Below, in pieces: positions 1 through 12,200 of a DNA stretch of 64,000 bases; the first letter of the stretch is position 1, and the number at the start of each line of letters is the position of its first letter. The stretch covers positions 620,865 through 684,864 of the forward strand of contig BCIH01000004.1 in assembly GCA_002897115.2 (NCBI GenBank), written 5' to 3'. Source of the stretch: Prototheca cutis. Taxonomy: Eukaryota > Chlorophyta > Trebouxiophyceae > Chlorellales > Chlorellaceae. The notes under the pieces were generated by a model, which was given only the letters and a program-made list of their open reading frames with translations, ran no database searches and was not told the DNA's origin. Made by a program: the position numbers and the translations under genes.

Positions 1-713
1 ACCCTTGAGACGGACCTGACCGCCAGTGCCAGCAACAATGACGGGACAGCACACACCAGCTCTGCCACAACGGCTGTCGGCTCGGGTGACTCCTTTGCGG
101 TGAGTGGAGGTGTTTGTTGGTTTTTGGAGTTTGCGATATGTCGGTGAAAGCAGCCCTTGCTGATTGCAGCAAGGCAAGTGGTCACCCTAGTTCCGCACTG
201 ATCCATCGATGAGACCTGCTCTGCCATGTCCCCTGCAGAATTGGACATACAACACTGCAAATACGGTGAGTTTTGGGGTCAACCCCAATGCCACGGCTTC
301 CAGCAGCACCATGACAGAGACAACTTTCCAACCAGCTGCTCTCCCTCCGCCTCCAACGGAGGCCCCTCCGCCCCGGAGAGCCCGCCTTTGCCCCCAACGA
401 GTCCGCCTCCACTTGTGATCCCTATCCTAGCCATTCATCTGCAACTGCAACCAGTACGGGGGCTGCCTCATCCAATATTGTTTTGGTTGTTTCCTTGACT
501 CCATTTCTGGGGATTACAACGGTTATCTATCAAGTGTCTGGGCCAACCCTCACAGTCACAAACGTAAACACCATGATTGTCAGTCCTATGACTCTGACTG
601 TCTCCATTAACCAACCTTGCATTGATTTACAGCAGAACGAAAATCCCCTGTTTGTAATTGTGACGGTCTTTGCTATACCCTCGGTGATTCGGCCAGTAGC
701 CTTTCTCTGCTAG
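1..713 (+). CDS. 3' part of an unrecognised Ser/Thr/Asn/Pro-rich protein gene (partial)
   Basis: I do not recognise this gene. The first 99 bases are open in frame 1 and encode a low-complexity stretch rich in Ala, Ser, Thr, Asn and Gly. They end at a good donor (gcg|gtgagt, base 100). After an acceptor (ctgcag, exon from 239) a phase-0 exon continues in the same style, with NWTYNTAN followed by PNATASSST and a Pro-rich stretch, and stops at 416-418. From about 381 another frame reads on in similar Ser/Ala/Thr composition to a stop at 713. A further intron, a frameshift or an alternative end is therefore possible. Several Asn-x-Ser/Thr sites and the composition suggest a secreted or wall protein, but that is inference. 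The 5' part lies outside the window. Confidence 0.35.
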
Positions 714-1079
714 CCATGTGTTGCTGATGCAATGAAATGTTGCCCCTTCCTTGCCACAACAAGGACCCTCCCTTGCTAACCATTTTGTTACGGATGGACA
801 GAATTTGGTGACGAGGTTTTTCATTGGGGGCCATCCTTCCCCCAAACAAACCCTTGAGCGAGCGGTCGGGGGTCGGTCGGAAGTACCGTGCAGGGCGAAA
901 ATAATGCAACCAGCTCAGCCAGCACGGAACCCGGCCATGACTCGTCTCTTCAGGCACCCGCGGGAAATATGAGCGAGTTCCATCGCGTCACAAGCAAACG
1001 CCCAATTTTATTTAGCAACAAAGTTCGGTACTATTGAATAGACGGCGAGCACGGTGGTGGATGTAAGAGTGTGTCGGCA
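714..1079. other. intergenic spacer with a fragment of dispersed repeat A
   Basis: No gene seen. It holds an inverted fragment of dispersed repeat A (about 886-950) and the 5' leader of the LYR-motif gene. Confidence 0.5.
886..950 (-). repeat. dispersed repeat A, copy 4 (65-bp inverted fragment)
   Basis: The reverse complement reads gctggctgagctggttgcat, then a T-rich step, then cgccctgcacggtac. This matches the 3' ends of the full copies near 17,520-17,560, 27,105-27,150 and 41,440-41,484 almost base for base. Only the terminal part is present, in the opposite orientation. Confidence 0.8.
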
Positions 1080-1653
1080 ATGGCGGAGCAGGCCAGGATC
1101 GCCAGGCAATTGTATCGGGAGTTTCTGACCCTGAACCGTCGGCTGTCAGCTCAGGAGGCAAAGGCCAACCTCGATCAGATGAAGTCCAAGCTTGTGGATC
1201 TGAGGGCAAGCAGCGACGAGGCAAAGTACAGCGATGCGCTCAAGGAACTGGTGGCAAAGACCAGCTTCCTGCGGGTGATGGCCCCCCGCCGGCCAGGAGA
1301 CCGCTCCGTCACCGCCGCACGGTTCATCTGGCGGGACGGCAAAGTCGTCGAGGGAGAGGCCGACAGACCAGGCCTGAGGTGCGTTGAAAATGGACTGCTG
1401 TCCTGTTGTTGCGGTGTGTTCATGCCGACCGCGAGCCTGCCGCTGTGGCCGCGAGTCTCTACCCAGAAGCCGTGATGAATGGTTGAGCGCCAGCTCCCTG
1501 GTCTGGCAAAGAGTCCCTTCACACGTTCCCATCTCCTGCAGGGTGGCATCGAGCCAGTGTTCAATAGCAGAGTACAAGGAGAGGCATCACCAGCTCCTCA
1601 AGCGCCAGTACTTTGGACAGGAACCTCCAGCCTATGATCCATCCACTTTCTGA
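1080..1653 (+). CDS. LYR-motif (complex 1 LYR-like) protein
   Basis: Two exons, 1080-1378 and 1542-1653, joined in phase 2 (ag|gtgcg ... ctgcag|ggtgg), give about 136 residues. The N-terminus carries a textbook L-Y-R tripeptide (residues 11-13) followed at once by Glu-Phe, then a long charged helical stretch. This is how LYRM proteins begin; they are small mitochondrial assembly or Fe-S/acyl-carrier adaptor proteins. The C-terminal exon (RQYFGQEPPAYDPSTF end) is basic then Pro-rich, and I cannot match it to a named LYRM member. The start is the first ATG in frame. A longer (GT)n(GA)n tract follows the stop directly. The gene converges on SBNO. Confidence 0.75.
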
Positions 1654-1661
1654 TGGATGTG

Positions 1662-1779
<118 letters not shown>

Positions 1780-1900
1780 ATGAGTTGCTTCCACTGTGGC
1801 ATTCAGTTTTATGCATGCATGGTAGCAAAACTTGGAACGTCTGTTCACCGAGGGAAAGAAAGCGGAGGGAGTTTTGCGCCAGGGTGCAACGAACGAAGCG

Positions 1901-4900
1901 TCATGGCACAGCGCCAGAGGTGAGGAGCCATTCGGCGGCACGGTGCAGGTCACCCTTGGTCACTCGCAGTGCAAGCTCTGCCTGAAAGGCTGGGAACCCC
2001 ATGGCCTCCAGTTGAGCCTGCTGGCAGCCGTACGGCTTTGAACCCGGGGCATGGACGTCACTTGCTGCAACGGTGTCCTTCACTTGGGTGGAGTCTGTGC
2101 CGGGGCCCGGAACACAGTTCTTGGTCAGCGATGCTTGGACAACAGGGTTGAGCGACTGCCGAGCAGCAGCCTTGTCGCTATCGTCCTCTTGAATGAGGCT
2201 GATAACCGCCACGGAAGCAGGCCCTGCCACTCGCTGCTTCTTCTGGACATGCTGCTTCTGGTCGCCCCCACCGTGCATCTGAGCACTCTTGGGCTTGAAG
2301 AAGTCCAGCATCGTCTTGGGAGCACTGTGGCCAGGGCGGGGTGCGGGGGTGAAATGAGGGTCAGCCTCGTGCATGCAGCAGGTTTGGGCTTACCTCCAGC
2401 GTTCCACCTCACTGAATGCTCGCCAGACATCCAGCCCTTGGTGAAAATGCACGAAACAATCTTCAACGTGTTTCCCTGCTCGCGTCTATTTGGGCAACCC
2501 AAATGACCGTACCTGTAGGCTCGCACGAAGAGGGCTGGGACAACCGGATTCACCGCGTCCTGCCGAAGCGCTGTGCCTGGTTGGGTTCTTGACCCGGTGC
2601 CACCACCGGCAATTCTGCCCCCTGCAAACTGGGCCTGCATCGCAAGTGTCGCTACCACCTCATCCAGCAAAAAAGCGGGATATCGAACACCGATAATGGG
2701 CGGCTGGGTGTGTGCGTGTTGTGTGACGCCACCTGCCTTTGCAGGGCTTGCTCCAGGTCCCTGGCCATCAGCTTCTGCATGGTTTCCTCCGCTCCCCTCT
2801 GCACCGCAAGGCTCCGCCTGGCCTCCTCCACTCCCTGCACCACCACCGCTGCTGCTGCCGAGGTCCACTCGCACGATGCGCATGACCCGGTCCAGGCGGT
2901 TGAGCTGGTGCTCGTGCCTGGCGAGCACGCTTTCCAACACGTCCCACAGCCGAACGATGGACCCAGACAGCACCGTCACAGGCATCTTGCGCACGCCCAC
3001 CTGCCGAGATGGGGCTCGTTGGGTTCATGTACTTGGATGCGAGGTATTGCAGTGGAAATCGATGCACCGGCCAATTGGGATGCTCCTGTTTAAACAACCT
3101 TCAACAGAATCCAACCAATACACTTCCGCACCGTGCACTTGGGCCCAAATCTGCAGGTCGGTCCATGGATGCAGTGTCGGAGGGCGGTGGCATACTGCTC
3201 CTCCCACAACGCCTGAGCGTGCTCGGGCTGGCACCGCTCGTACTTGGCATGCAGCTCCTCCAGGTCCATGTCAAAGTACGAGGTCCCTGAGGTTTTAATT
3301 GAGAGTGGGGAAACGGGGTTGATGCAGACCGGTGGGAGAACAGAACACGCAGCAGAGATGAGCATCGATGTCTCCAAGCAAAGGCACTGTGGAGGCCGCA
3401 ACGAGGTCTGGCCCCTCGAGCAGGGAAACCCAATAAGAACGTCACCGCGCACATGCCTGTGTTTGGGCGGATGATGGTGAAGCTGCCTGGACTGCGGGTC
3501 TTGTGCAGGGCCAGCACCACAGCAGCCTTGCCAGCGATGGCTCGCCGGGACAGCCGGAACCCGGAGGTGCCACCGTCACGTGCCCGGTCCAGCGCCGCAA
3601 CAGCCGCGGCAAAGGACATGCCCCGGTCCACGCTGAGATCGTGGCGCAGCGTGCGCAGCGTGCTGACTGGATCAGCCCACAGCACGCTGGGCTCGGCCTC
3701 GCGCCGGATCTCCTGCCCGGGCAAGTCTGACACACCTTCCACATACTTCCCTGTCTCACGTTGATCGTGTGTGTGGGGTGGTGAAGGTGGGTCTCCTTCT
3801 TTCATCAGTCAAGCACCCTGCCTAGGCCCCAGTCCGAGGCAGCGCTCACTTCACCGACTCCCTGCAGCCCAACTCCCCTGCCAGAGTGGTGCCCAGGAAA
3901 CAACGCGTCCGGTTCCTTTCGCACCTTCCACCTTGGCGCTGCGAATCTCGGCGGCCAGTGTGGCCTGAAAATAGTCAAACAGCAGGTTTTGTACGTCAAT
4001 CTCAAGTCCAAGCAAGCGATTCAGGAAGCGCCTGCACGCGATGTTGATGGGTATGTATGCGGACAGCGAGTTGGTGTTGCTGCTGCAAAAAGAAACCCCC
4101 GCACCACAACATTACAGACAGCCATCAAACGACTCCGCAGACCTGACATCGCCTTGGTCCTTGCCGGCGCTGCCCCCTGTCGCCGATGCATTCGCTTCGG
4201 CGACGGTATCGCCCCTGGGCGCCTTGAGTCCAATGCCCATGAGTTCGACCGCGCCCCGCAACCGCGCATGCAGGCGCTGGATGCAGTCGACATAGTCCCG
4301 CGCGCTCCAGCTGTCCAGTGTGACGGATGGGGCTGGTGGTGGAGGTGCGGCGGTGGTGTCCACAGCGTCTCGGGCGGTGGGCGATGCTGCTGCAGCTCCT
4401 CCATGCCCAATTGTATCAGCTGCTCCCGTTGTCGACATCAGCTCCTGCTCATCATCCTCACCACCAACATCTTCCTTGGGTCCCAGGACGGCCTTGCGGA
4501 CATCACCTTTCACCAGCCTGGCGATGACGGTTTCCAGTTTGACCCCGGGCGGAAGCAGTGGCGCTTCGCCGACCAGTGCATCGTACATCCGGCGCAGGGC
4601 CCGCCGGCCCATGGGACCGTCCAAGTCCAGCGGCGACAGGTCGAGCCCCGAGGCCGCACGCCGGTCGCCGCGGGTCAGCGCCCCCAGGCAGGCCAGCCGC
4701 CGGGCCACGGCCGCCGCGAACCGAGCCTCGCCGCCGACGTCGGTTGTGACCAGCGCGTAGCGAGGGGCACTGGCCTGGTTGGCCCGGTGGCTTCGGCCCA
4801 GTTGCTGGATGGCCTTGTCCGCGCTCCAGGGCAGCTCCACCGTCAGGTGTGCCCGCCGCCGGCGGTTGGCCGCCGCGGCCGAGGCATGCAGCGAAATCCC

Positions 4901-7900
4901 CGTTGACGCCGCGTCTGAAACAATGGCCACGAGCTTGGAACCCTGTTCTTAGTGGCGTGGTGAGTGCTGGGGTTTGAAATATTTCCTGGACTGGGGGCTG
5001 TCATCTTGCAAGCTACCTGCATCACCGCCCGTATGCCAGGTTGCATACGTTCAACGTACGTTCATAAAGGCGTTCTTTTCCTGTACCACGAGCGAGTCCA
5101 GCTCGGCAGAGCCCAGGCGGGCCCGCATCGCATAGACCAGGGATCCATTGGCCGCCCTGACGATGCGGGCCTTGCGCCCTGGGTTGTGTGGAGCATGCGT
5201 GGAGTTGTGGGCTGCCAGATCCCGGTGGCTTTTCCAAGAGATCCTTGCTCCTTCTCTGGCGCCAAATTCTCGGACCGTGACAGACAAACAGCATGCCATT
5301 CCCCCATCCTTACAGCCATCAATCCAACAAACATCATACCCGTCATCTCTGCGACAGCAGAGGGCCCGCCCAGCTCGTCAATCAAAATGTCCAGGAAGTT
5401 GTGAGGAAGCTCTGCATCCCGCCAGGCCGTCAACAGGCTGTCCCTGGCGCGCACGGTCTCTGGCAGCTCTTGTCCGGCAGCGATGTGACCCGACGCCACA
5501 GTTACTGCACCCTGGCACTGCTGTGCTGCCTCCCGCTGCGAGTTTGCACCTGCGGTGTGTGTGCAGCGAGGAGGAACGCGTTGTCGACACTGCGCTGAGC
5601 ACATGGCAGCCTGAACTTTCCGGTGCACGATCTTGCCACCTGGACATGCAGGATCCCGCAATGCACAGCGAACCGCCGGGCCCACAGCCAGTAGTGGTGG
5701 CAAGTCTGCTGACACGCACCATCAGCTGCCGGAATCAAAACAGGGAAATGGTTGGCGATGAATTGAACTGCAATCTCCCTGCAGGTGCTCACAAACCCAC
5801 ACTCCATGCCCGGCGTGAGCTCCAGCGCGTTGGCCGCGGCCTCTCCAGTGGACTGCAGGGGTGGCAAAGGGGGGAGAGGCTGTTGGCCTTGCATCGAGGG
5901 GTGAGGCCCCCGCTCGAAAGAAGGGCTTTGCCCAATTCTCGGCACATGCACGCGCCGCAGCAGTCTCCAAAATGCATCCTGCTCACATACCCAGCCTTGC
6001 CCCCAACCCGTAGACCAGACACAGGCAGACAGACAGTGCCAGAAGACCAAGACACATGGCACGGTGATTGATGGCACACCTGGAGTCCGATGACAACTGC
6101 AAAATCACTTGCTAGAGCGGCCTTGGCCTCTTTCACGATGGTGGGGACCTGTGGTGAACCTGGCACAGAACATCGGTGCCTTTCCTTTTCCAAAACTGCC
6201 CGCCTGTTTAAATCCACCAGGCTGTCGCCTGGCGATGCCGTGGCACCTTCCTTCCCAGCAGAGGGCGCTCAAGGCATGACAAGCACCACGTCCCGAGCCT
6301 GACAAGTCTCCACAGAGCCTCCACCGCCCATGCCATTCGCTGCCCAGCACAGACCCAGGAACAAATGGTGACGGGAATTCGTGGCAGGACAGCCTTCCCC
6401 CAGTCATTTCTCTTCACAGTCAAAAGCCTGACCACCCCCGGCAGCCTACCTTCATGGAGACGAGCATGTTTTTGAAAAACCTCTGAACGGCAGAATAGTA
6501 GGGTTTCCATATGTCGCCGGAGCTCCCAGTCGCGGCGGCCGCTTCAGTTAACAACAAGCGTGTGCTCCGCCACAGCCCAGCCGCGGCATTGTACTGTGCC
6601 CGCTGGCCGGCGGTCAACCTGCACACAACCTCACAAAACTCGGCGTCCCTGGTAGCGGCGGAAATGAGAGGGATGTTTTGGATACTTTCTTTTGTTCATG
6701 GTAACATGTCAGCATGCAGTACGAACACACGCACGCAGTACGCATGCACACACGCATGCATACATGCACATCAAGGGCAAGCAGAGGCAGTGCAGCTTGC
6801 ACACATGGCACCCCCACGCTGACACCTAAAGGAGAGGCCACGGGAGACGTAGAGGCCCTGTCCTTTGAGCTCCATCGCCAGCATCTCCATGAACGTCACC
6901 CCCCTGTGGATGCATGCATGGACACATCAATTGGTATCATGGAAGCTGTCTCGTCACTGCCAAGACTCCGAGAAACCGGGTGGTTGGATGCGCCAACCAC
7001 TCCCCAACAGCAACATGCGGAGCCTCACCCTACACACGCACCGCTTCTTCATGCTGGACAGGAATGCCTCGAACGTGGGGAATGCGGATCCAGGGCCCCA
7101 GAGGCCCAGGCGGGACATGTAGGCCAGGTTGCCAACTTCACTCACTCCTGTCGGTCGGTTGGGCAGGCACAGTGTTTGGGGGGAGATTTCTCGTGTGAAC
7201 CGATATCCTCACCAAGGACGCGCAGGACTGGGAGGATGCGGCATCATGGCACTGACACGCGAATGGGCACGCATCCATCCACGCACCCACCACCGTACCT
7301 GTGGCTGAGCAGTAGACGATGCGGGCAGCGGGCAGGGCCTGCTGGAGCTGGAGCACGCACAGCGCCACCTGTGAGCTCTGGCCCTCCTTGCCGGGGACAA
7401 ACGTTTTTGCTGCGGTCACAGTCGGGCAGAGGAAAGGAGGTCATGGGGTGAGCAGGATTCACGATTTTCAACCCATGACTGCAGGCTTCCAATCATTTGC
7501 ATAGAAGATGCCGTCATGAACACCCTGTCCGTGTGCAAGTGTGTGCGCTCATGAGCGCTGGCACCGCCCTGTCCACACCACTACCTTTGTGACCTGCAGA
7601 GATAAAGGCAGCGACAAAAGAGCATCATCAGCATCTCTAGCGTGATGCACATGAAACCCACATGCCGCCACATGCTGATTACCACCCCTCAGACGCCCAG
7701 GAGAGGTCTCAACTCCAACTCAAAGACCACCGCACATTCATCAAAGAGCACGATGCCGTTGAATCTGGGGCCGCCCAGCCAGTCCACGACCTGTTTGATC
7801 CTGGGTCGGCCCTTGACTTGAGAAGTCAGTGTCGAGTATGTCCTGACCAGAGGAGGGGGCTTTCAGTTGTATCGGGATTGCCTACCACAGCGAAATAAAG

Positions 7901-8841
7901 ATCTTCCTTGGCAGCACCAAGTTGCAGTGTCCAGGCCGGCAAGACACTTGACGAATAAAGCAGCTCCCCAAGGTCCCCACTGTCCATCTCGCACATGAAA
8001 AGCACGCCTTCCTTTGGGGTCGCCGTCGTCTTGTCCAGGGCCTGTGGCAGCGCACGAAGGGGGCCCCTAGTGCCGGTATCGATCCATCACCTGCCCGCAT
8101 TCCTGCACGAACTGCCGTCCACTTGGTGGGTTTGCNCCCCCCCCCCCCCACACACACACACCATAGGGTACCTGGAGGTTTTGAATGACGGGGATGTGAG
8201 CTCCAAGATCGGTCAAATCTCGGACCGCATCACGATATAAATCTGTGGAGGTGGACAGCCAGACCGCTTTTCGTCGCCCGCGCGCATAGCTGTCCAGGAT
8301 TATGGCGCTGAGCTGGCGGCCCTTGCCAACGCCTGCACCGTCTCCAAGAAAGAAACCCTGGCCTGCATGTGATTCAGTGGGCTGGTGACTGAGCAGGGCG
8401 AGGGAAATGGGCACAGCACCACCCCATGCAAGTGCGTCCTGCAGGTGGGCATTTCCAATGCTGCCAAATCGGCAACGCATGACCGGAAAATGCACAACAG
8501 CACGCCTTCACATGCAACACAATCCATGCACGCAACTCACGTTCGCCTGTGGGCAGCCAGGATAGGTGTCGCAGGCAGGCGTAGCGCATGCCCTCCAGCT
8601 GCAGGCTAGAGAGCGCTCCAGAGGTTACCAGGTGCGAGGGCAGGGCGTCCAGCGGGTAGTCGTTGTGCGGCAAGGGAATGGCAGCCAGGGACGCCGGCTC
8701 GGCAATGTCCCCTGGGTGCGGCCGGCTCTCGGCCATGGAGCCGCATCGGTATGGCTGGAAGACCTCCCACCCCAGGCCCTCTCCCGTCCCCTCTTCCCAG
8801 TCCAGATCGTTGGGAGCATCGCCATGATCCATTCGGGCCAT
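1901..8841 (-). CDS. SBNO: Strawberry notch (SBNO/FORGETTER1) helicase-like protein with C-terminal UBA
   Basis: Nineteen exons join without frame loss to about 1,323 residues: 8841-8541, 8362-8172, 8041-7995, 7842-7736, 7593-7585, 7409-7299, 7147-7042, 6903-6826, 6648-6450, 6148-6080, 5852-5720, 5549-5340, 5178-5060, 4942-4143, 4079-3925, 3726-3457, 3286-3132, 3000-2513, 2324-1901. Seen: [13 protein letters not shown], a Walker [10 protein letters not shown] (about 107-115), a DECHK box (about 214-218), a YCSATG motif, IGLQSTGEA, an [12 protein letters not shown] motif, [10 protein letters not shown] and the [10 protein letters not shown] block. All are SBNO signatures (nuclear SF2-like coregulators; plant FORGETTER1 acts in chromatin heat memory). 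After the SBNO C-domain comes a degenerate PIP-like [10 protein letters not shown] (about 1185) and a UBA-like domain (about 1285-1317). Oddities: a 9-nt exon, one GC-AG intron (donor at 3456) and a run of Cs with an N in intron 2. The start is the first in-frame ATG; an upstream exon is possible. Confidence 0.94.
7585..7593 (-). other. 9-nt microexon of SBNO
   Basis: The bases gtcacaaag lie between a strong acceptor (ctctgcag) and a donor (gtagtg). With one base from the previous exon they complete Cys-His-Lys of the DECHK helicase box and leave a base for the next exon's Ala. Without this exon the conserved DECHKAK box cannot be formed. Confidence 0.9.
8136..8160. repeat. C-run with an undetermined base, then (CA)n, in SBNO intron 2
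   Basis: One N followed by about 13 Cs and several CA units. Confidence 0.9.
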
Positions 8842-9245
8842 AATTACAAACCGAATCTTCACAGGCTTCCCAGTAGGGGGCGCGTTGGCCCACGGCAGGC
8901 TCCACCGAGCTCGTTCTGGGCCCTCCGCCGATGCACCCACGCAGTTCACGCTCTGATCACATCATGCGCAATTGCAATGCTGTGTTACTACACTTGAATC
9001 ATAGAACAGAAGGCATGATTCAATGATCACATGCTGAGAAAGCATGTGTCTTGTCGTGCGAAATGATCTCGGCACTGCTGGCCCGTTTTGATCACTTTTT
9101 TCTGCGAGTTTGCATGCTGCGTTTTTCCTCCTGGAGGCCCCCACGCACGTGCACCCCACCTACCCACCCCCCGGTTCAAAACTGAAAAAAGAGCCCATTG
9201 CCGCTGCGTTTCAAAACTCGCACATGCGTGGCGCACAAGACGCAA
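8842..9245. other. spacer between SBNO and INCENP (both minus strand)
   Basis: No separate gene seen. It must hold the SBNO promoter or leader (possibly an extra 5' exon) and the INCENP 3' end. Confidence 0.4.
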
Positions 9246-12200
9246 TCACAAAAAGCCCATTGCCTTTTTGTAGCGCATTTCCTCCTGCCAGGTCAGCCTG
9301 TCCTCGGTCCAGTTGCCGGTGCTGGTCCGGCGGCTGTAGTTCTTGTCCGTGGCCTTTGAGGAGTCTGCAGCGGGGCAAGCCGTGTGAGTAGGACCAGGGG
9401 TTTTGAACGAGCGGTATGTGGATGTAGGATTGCATGTGTATCAGCTCAACTGGCCAGGTGAGGCAGGCACCCGATCAGGGGGGCTGGCACTCGAGAAAGG
9501 GGGCGCTGCCCTAGCAATCCGAGTGGCCTCCTGCTTGGGCCACCAAACAATCGCTTACCAAACATGTCATCCAGGGAACAGGTCTTGTGCTGCTGCTGGA
9601 ATATGAGGTCTGGATCCAATTTTGTCTGTAAAGTCAGGGGGGAGGGTGTGGAGAGTGGGCGGTTGCCGTGTCTGGAGGTGTCCTTGTGAGATTGAAGGGA
9701 CGTCCATGTCGCATTCATACACCCCCTTTCCATCCTCATGGATCCAAAACACACAATCTCGCACCATGGCCCGCACCCCAAAACGCTGCAAGCCATCCCA
9801 TCCACCAATCGCCAAAACCCCCGGTGTCAAGCCACACCTGCTGGAGCAGTTGCGCATGCAGGTTCTTGCCCTTTGCCCATTCCGGAATGGGTTTGCGAGG
9901 CTCAGTCTCCTCCTCTGAACTGGAGTCACTCTTGTACGGCGAGATGTCGTAGTTTTGGCTCCGGCCGCCAGTGCTGCTGTGCCGCGCCGCGGCGCCACCA
10001 GAATGCTCGGGCGTGGCCGTTCCGCTCCGGGCGCCGGCCATGGCACCGGCGCCATGCGCTTGCACTGTGGCCAGAGTTGGCTGTTGAGGCCCGCTTCCGA
10101 CCACCGCATGCTGCGTTGTGGCAAGGAGGAGAGGCCGCTGTGCTGCCACCGGGTCTTGCTGCACAACCGGAACCACCGGTTGGTTTGCAGTGGACGACGG
10201 TTGCTGGTGTACAACCGGAGCGGACTGGGTTGCTGCCGGCCAGGCAGTCGCCACCGCCGGCGGCTTGGGCCCACCGCTGGCCGCCGTGAACGTGGCACCG
10301 ACTGCAGGGAACCGGGTCTGTTCGATCGACAGCGCCGCCCCGGGGCCGGAAGCCAGACGCAGCTTGGGCGCCGCATCAGGCCCCGCCGGCGCCCGCTGCC
10401 CGTTGTACTGGATCTTCTTCAGTGGCTTGGCCACATTCACCTGCTGGTTCTCGACATCAGCCCGAAGGTGCGGGGCCAGCGCGGGGGGGTTGATGGTGGT
10501 GGGGCTCGGCTCGGAGGCACGCTCGGTGCTAGGAGCCACCGCAGGTGCCACCGTGGACTTGGCACCGTGTGCATTGCTGCCACCGTCAGCCGCGGGCATG
10601 GTGTCTTTGCTCACCGAGCCAGACACATGACCCCCACTACTCGCCGTTGGGTGATGAGAAGAAGCGCCGTGATGGTCTGCGGCAGCAGCAGGCAGGTGCG
10701 ACCCAAATGCGACGTTAGCAGGCCCGTCCTTGCGCTGCTTGGCCCTCGCACCCTGCTGCTGCTGTTCGGCACGCCGCGCGGCGGCATCGGCCTGCTTGCG
10801 TGCGGTGGCCTCGGCCCTGGCTGCGGCCTCGGCCTTCTCGGCCGCCGCCCGTGCGGCCAGGCGCTCCGCTCGCAGTCGCTCCATCTCTGCCCGTCGGCGC
10901 TCGCGCTCCTCCTCTTTCGCCTCCTGCGCCCGGCGGGCGGCTTCGGCTCGGTCCAATGCTGCGACCCGGGTCGGTTTGAGCCCCGCAGCCGGCGGCGGCG
11001 CCACAGCCCGGGGGCCGGGCAGGAAGGACCGAACCGCGGAGACGAGGTTGGAAGCCATGCCACGCACACCGCCAGATGGCACCGCTTCGGCAGCCGTCGC
11101 AATAGAGTCGTCAGCGGGGGGGGAGTCTTCTGTGCCCTCGGGTAGTGCTGGTGCTCCCTCCAGGGGTTCCGACAGTGTCTCGACTGGGCCAGCAACCAAA
11201 GCCTGGTCTGATTCCACGTTTGTTTCCACTGGAATCGCACAAGCTGTCACTGCCGCTGCACCGCTACGATGCCGATCTTCTGACTCGCGCCGATCCACAG
11301 GGGAAGAACCGCCCTCTTTGGGTAGACCAGCAGCAGGAGAGCCATCACCATGCCCCCGAGGAGAGAACGATGGGGATCCGGACGGCTCATTGCCCCCTCC
11401 AGAAAGTCCATCGGCCTGTGCCGCCGATGCTGAGGGAAGCGTTGCGTCAGTATCATCATCAGGAATCCTTGGCACCATCTGGGAAGACGCAGCTTTATCA
11501 TCAGCAGCCAGCTCTGGAGTTTCGGCAGCAGTAGGGTCCTGTCGGGTCTCAGCGCTGAACTCGGCTGCTCCAACAGGCACCCCACCGCCGCCAACAGTAA
11601 AACTGGCTGTGGATCGTCGGTTGCGGACGGCTTGTGATTCGCTTGGTCGGCCTGGAAGGCTGGGCCGCGGCAGTTGTTCTTTACCAGAAATTGGCTGGGC
11701 CGCCAAAGAGCCAGCCCTAGAGCTCTGCCGCTGCTGAGGCTCATCACGATTCAAGGGAGATGAATGCTGCGCTGGCTCGACCGACGTAACATTGCTGTCG
11801 CACACGCCGGCAGCCAGTTCCGTTTCGTCGTCAGAGGATGTAAACGTGGAAGATGGTGCCAAGATGGTAGGCAGACTCGTAGCATCACCAGGGTCAAGTG
11901 ACCCGCCGGGCTCAGCAGACAGTATCGGTTCATCGAGCATCTTTGGGGCCTCCCCAGGCCCTGCAGCGTCCATAGTCGCCTGAGAGATGTTTTTCTGCTT
12001 GGCTGCGGAGGTGCTTGAAACGCGGCAGCGTGCAGTGCAGGACGGTGGACCGTCATTAGACAGAGGCACCGGGCTCGGCGCTGTCACTCGACTCTGGCGA
12101 GACGCCCGCGCTGGCTCAGAGACAGGAGCCGCTGCCTCTGCCGGTGAAGGCATGCATGCAACCGCAGGCTCTGGTGCAGCAGTCATCATTGCAGGCACCT

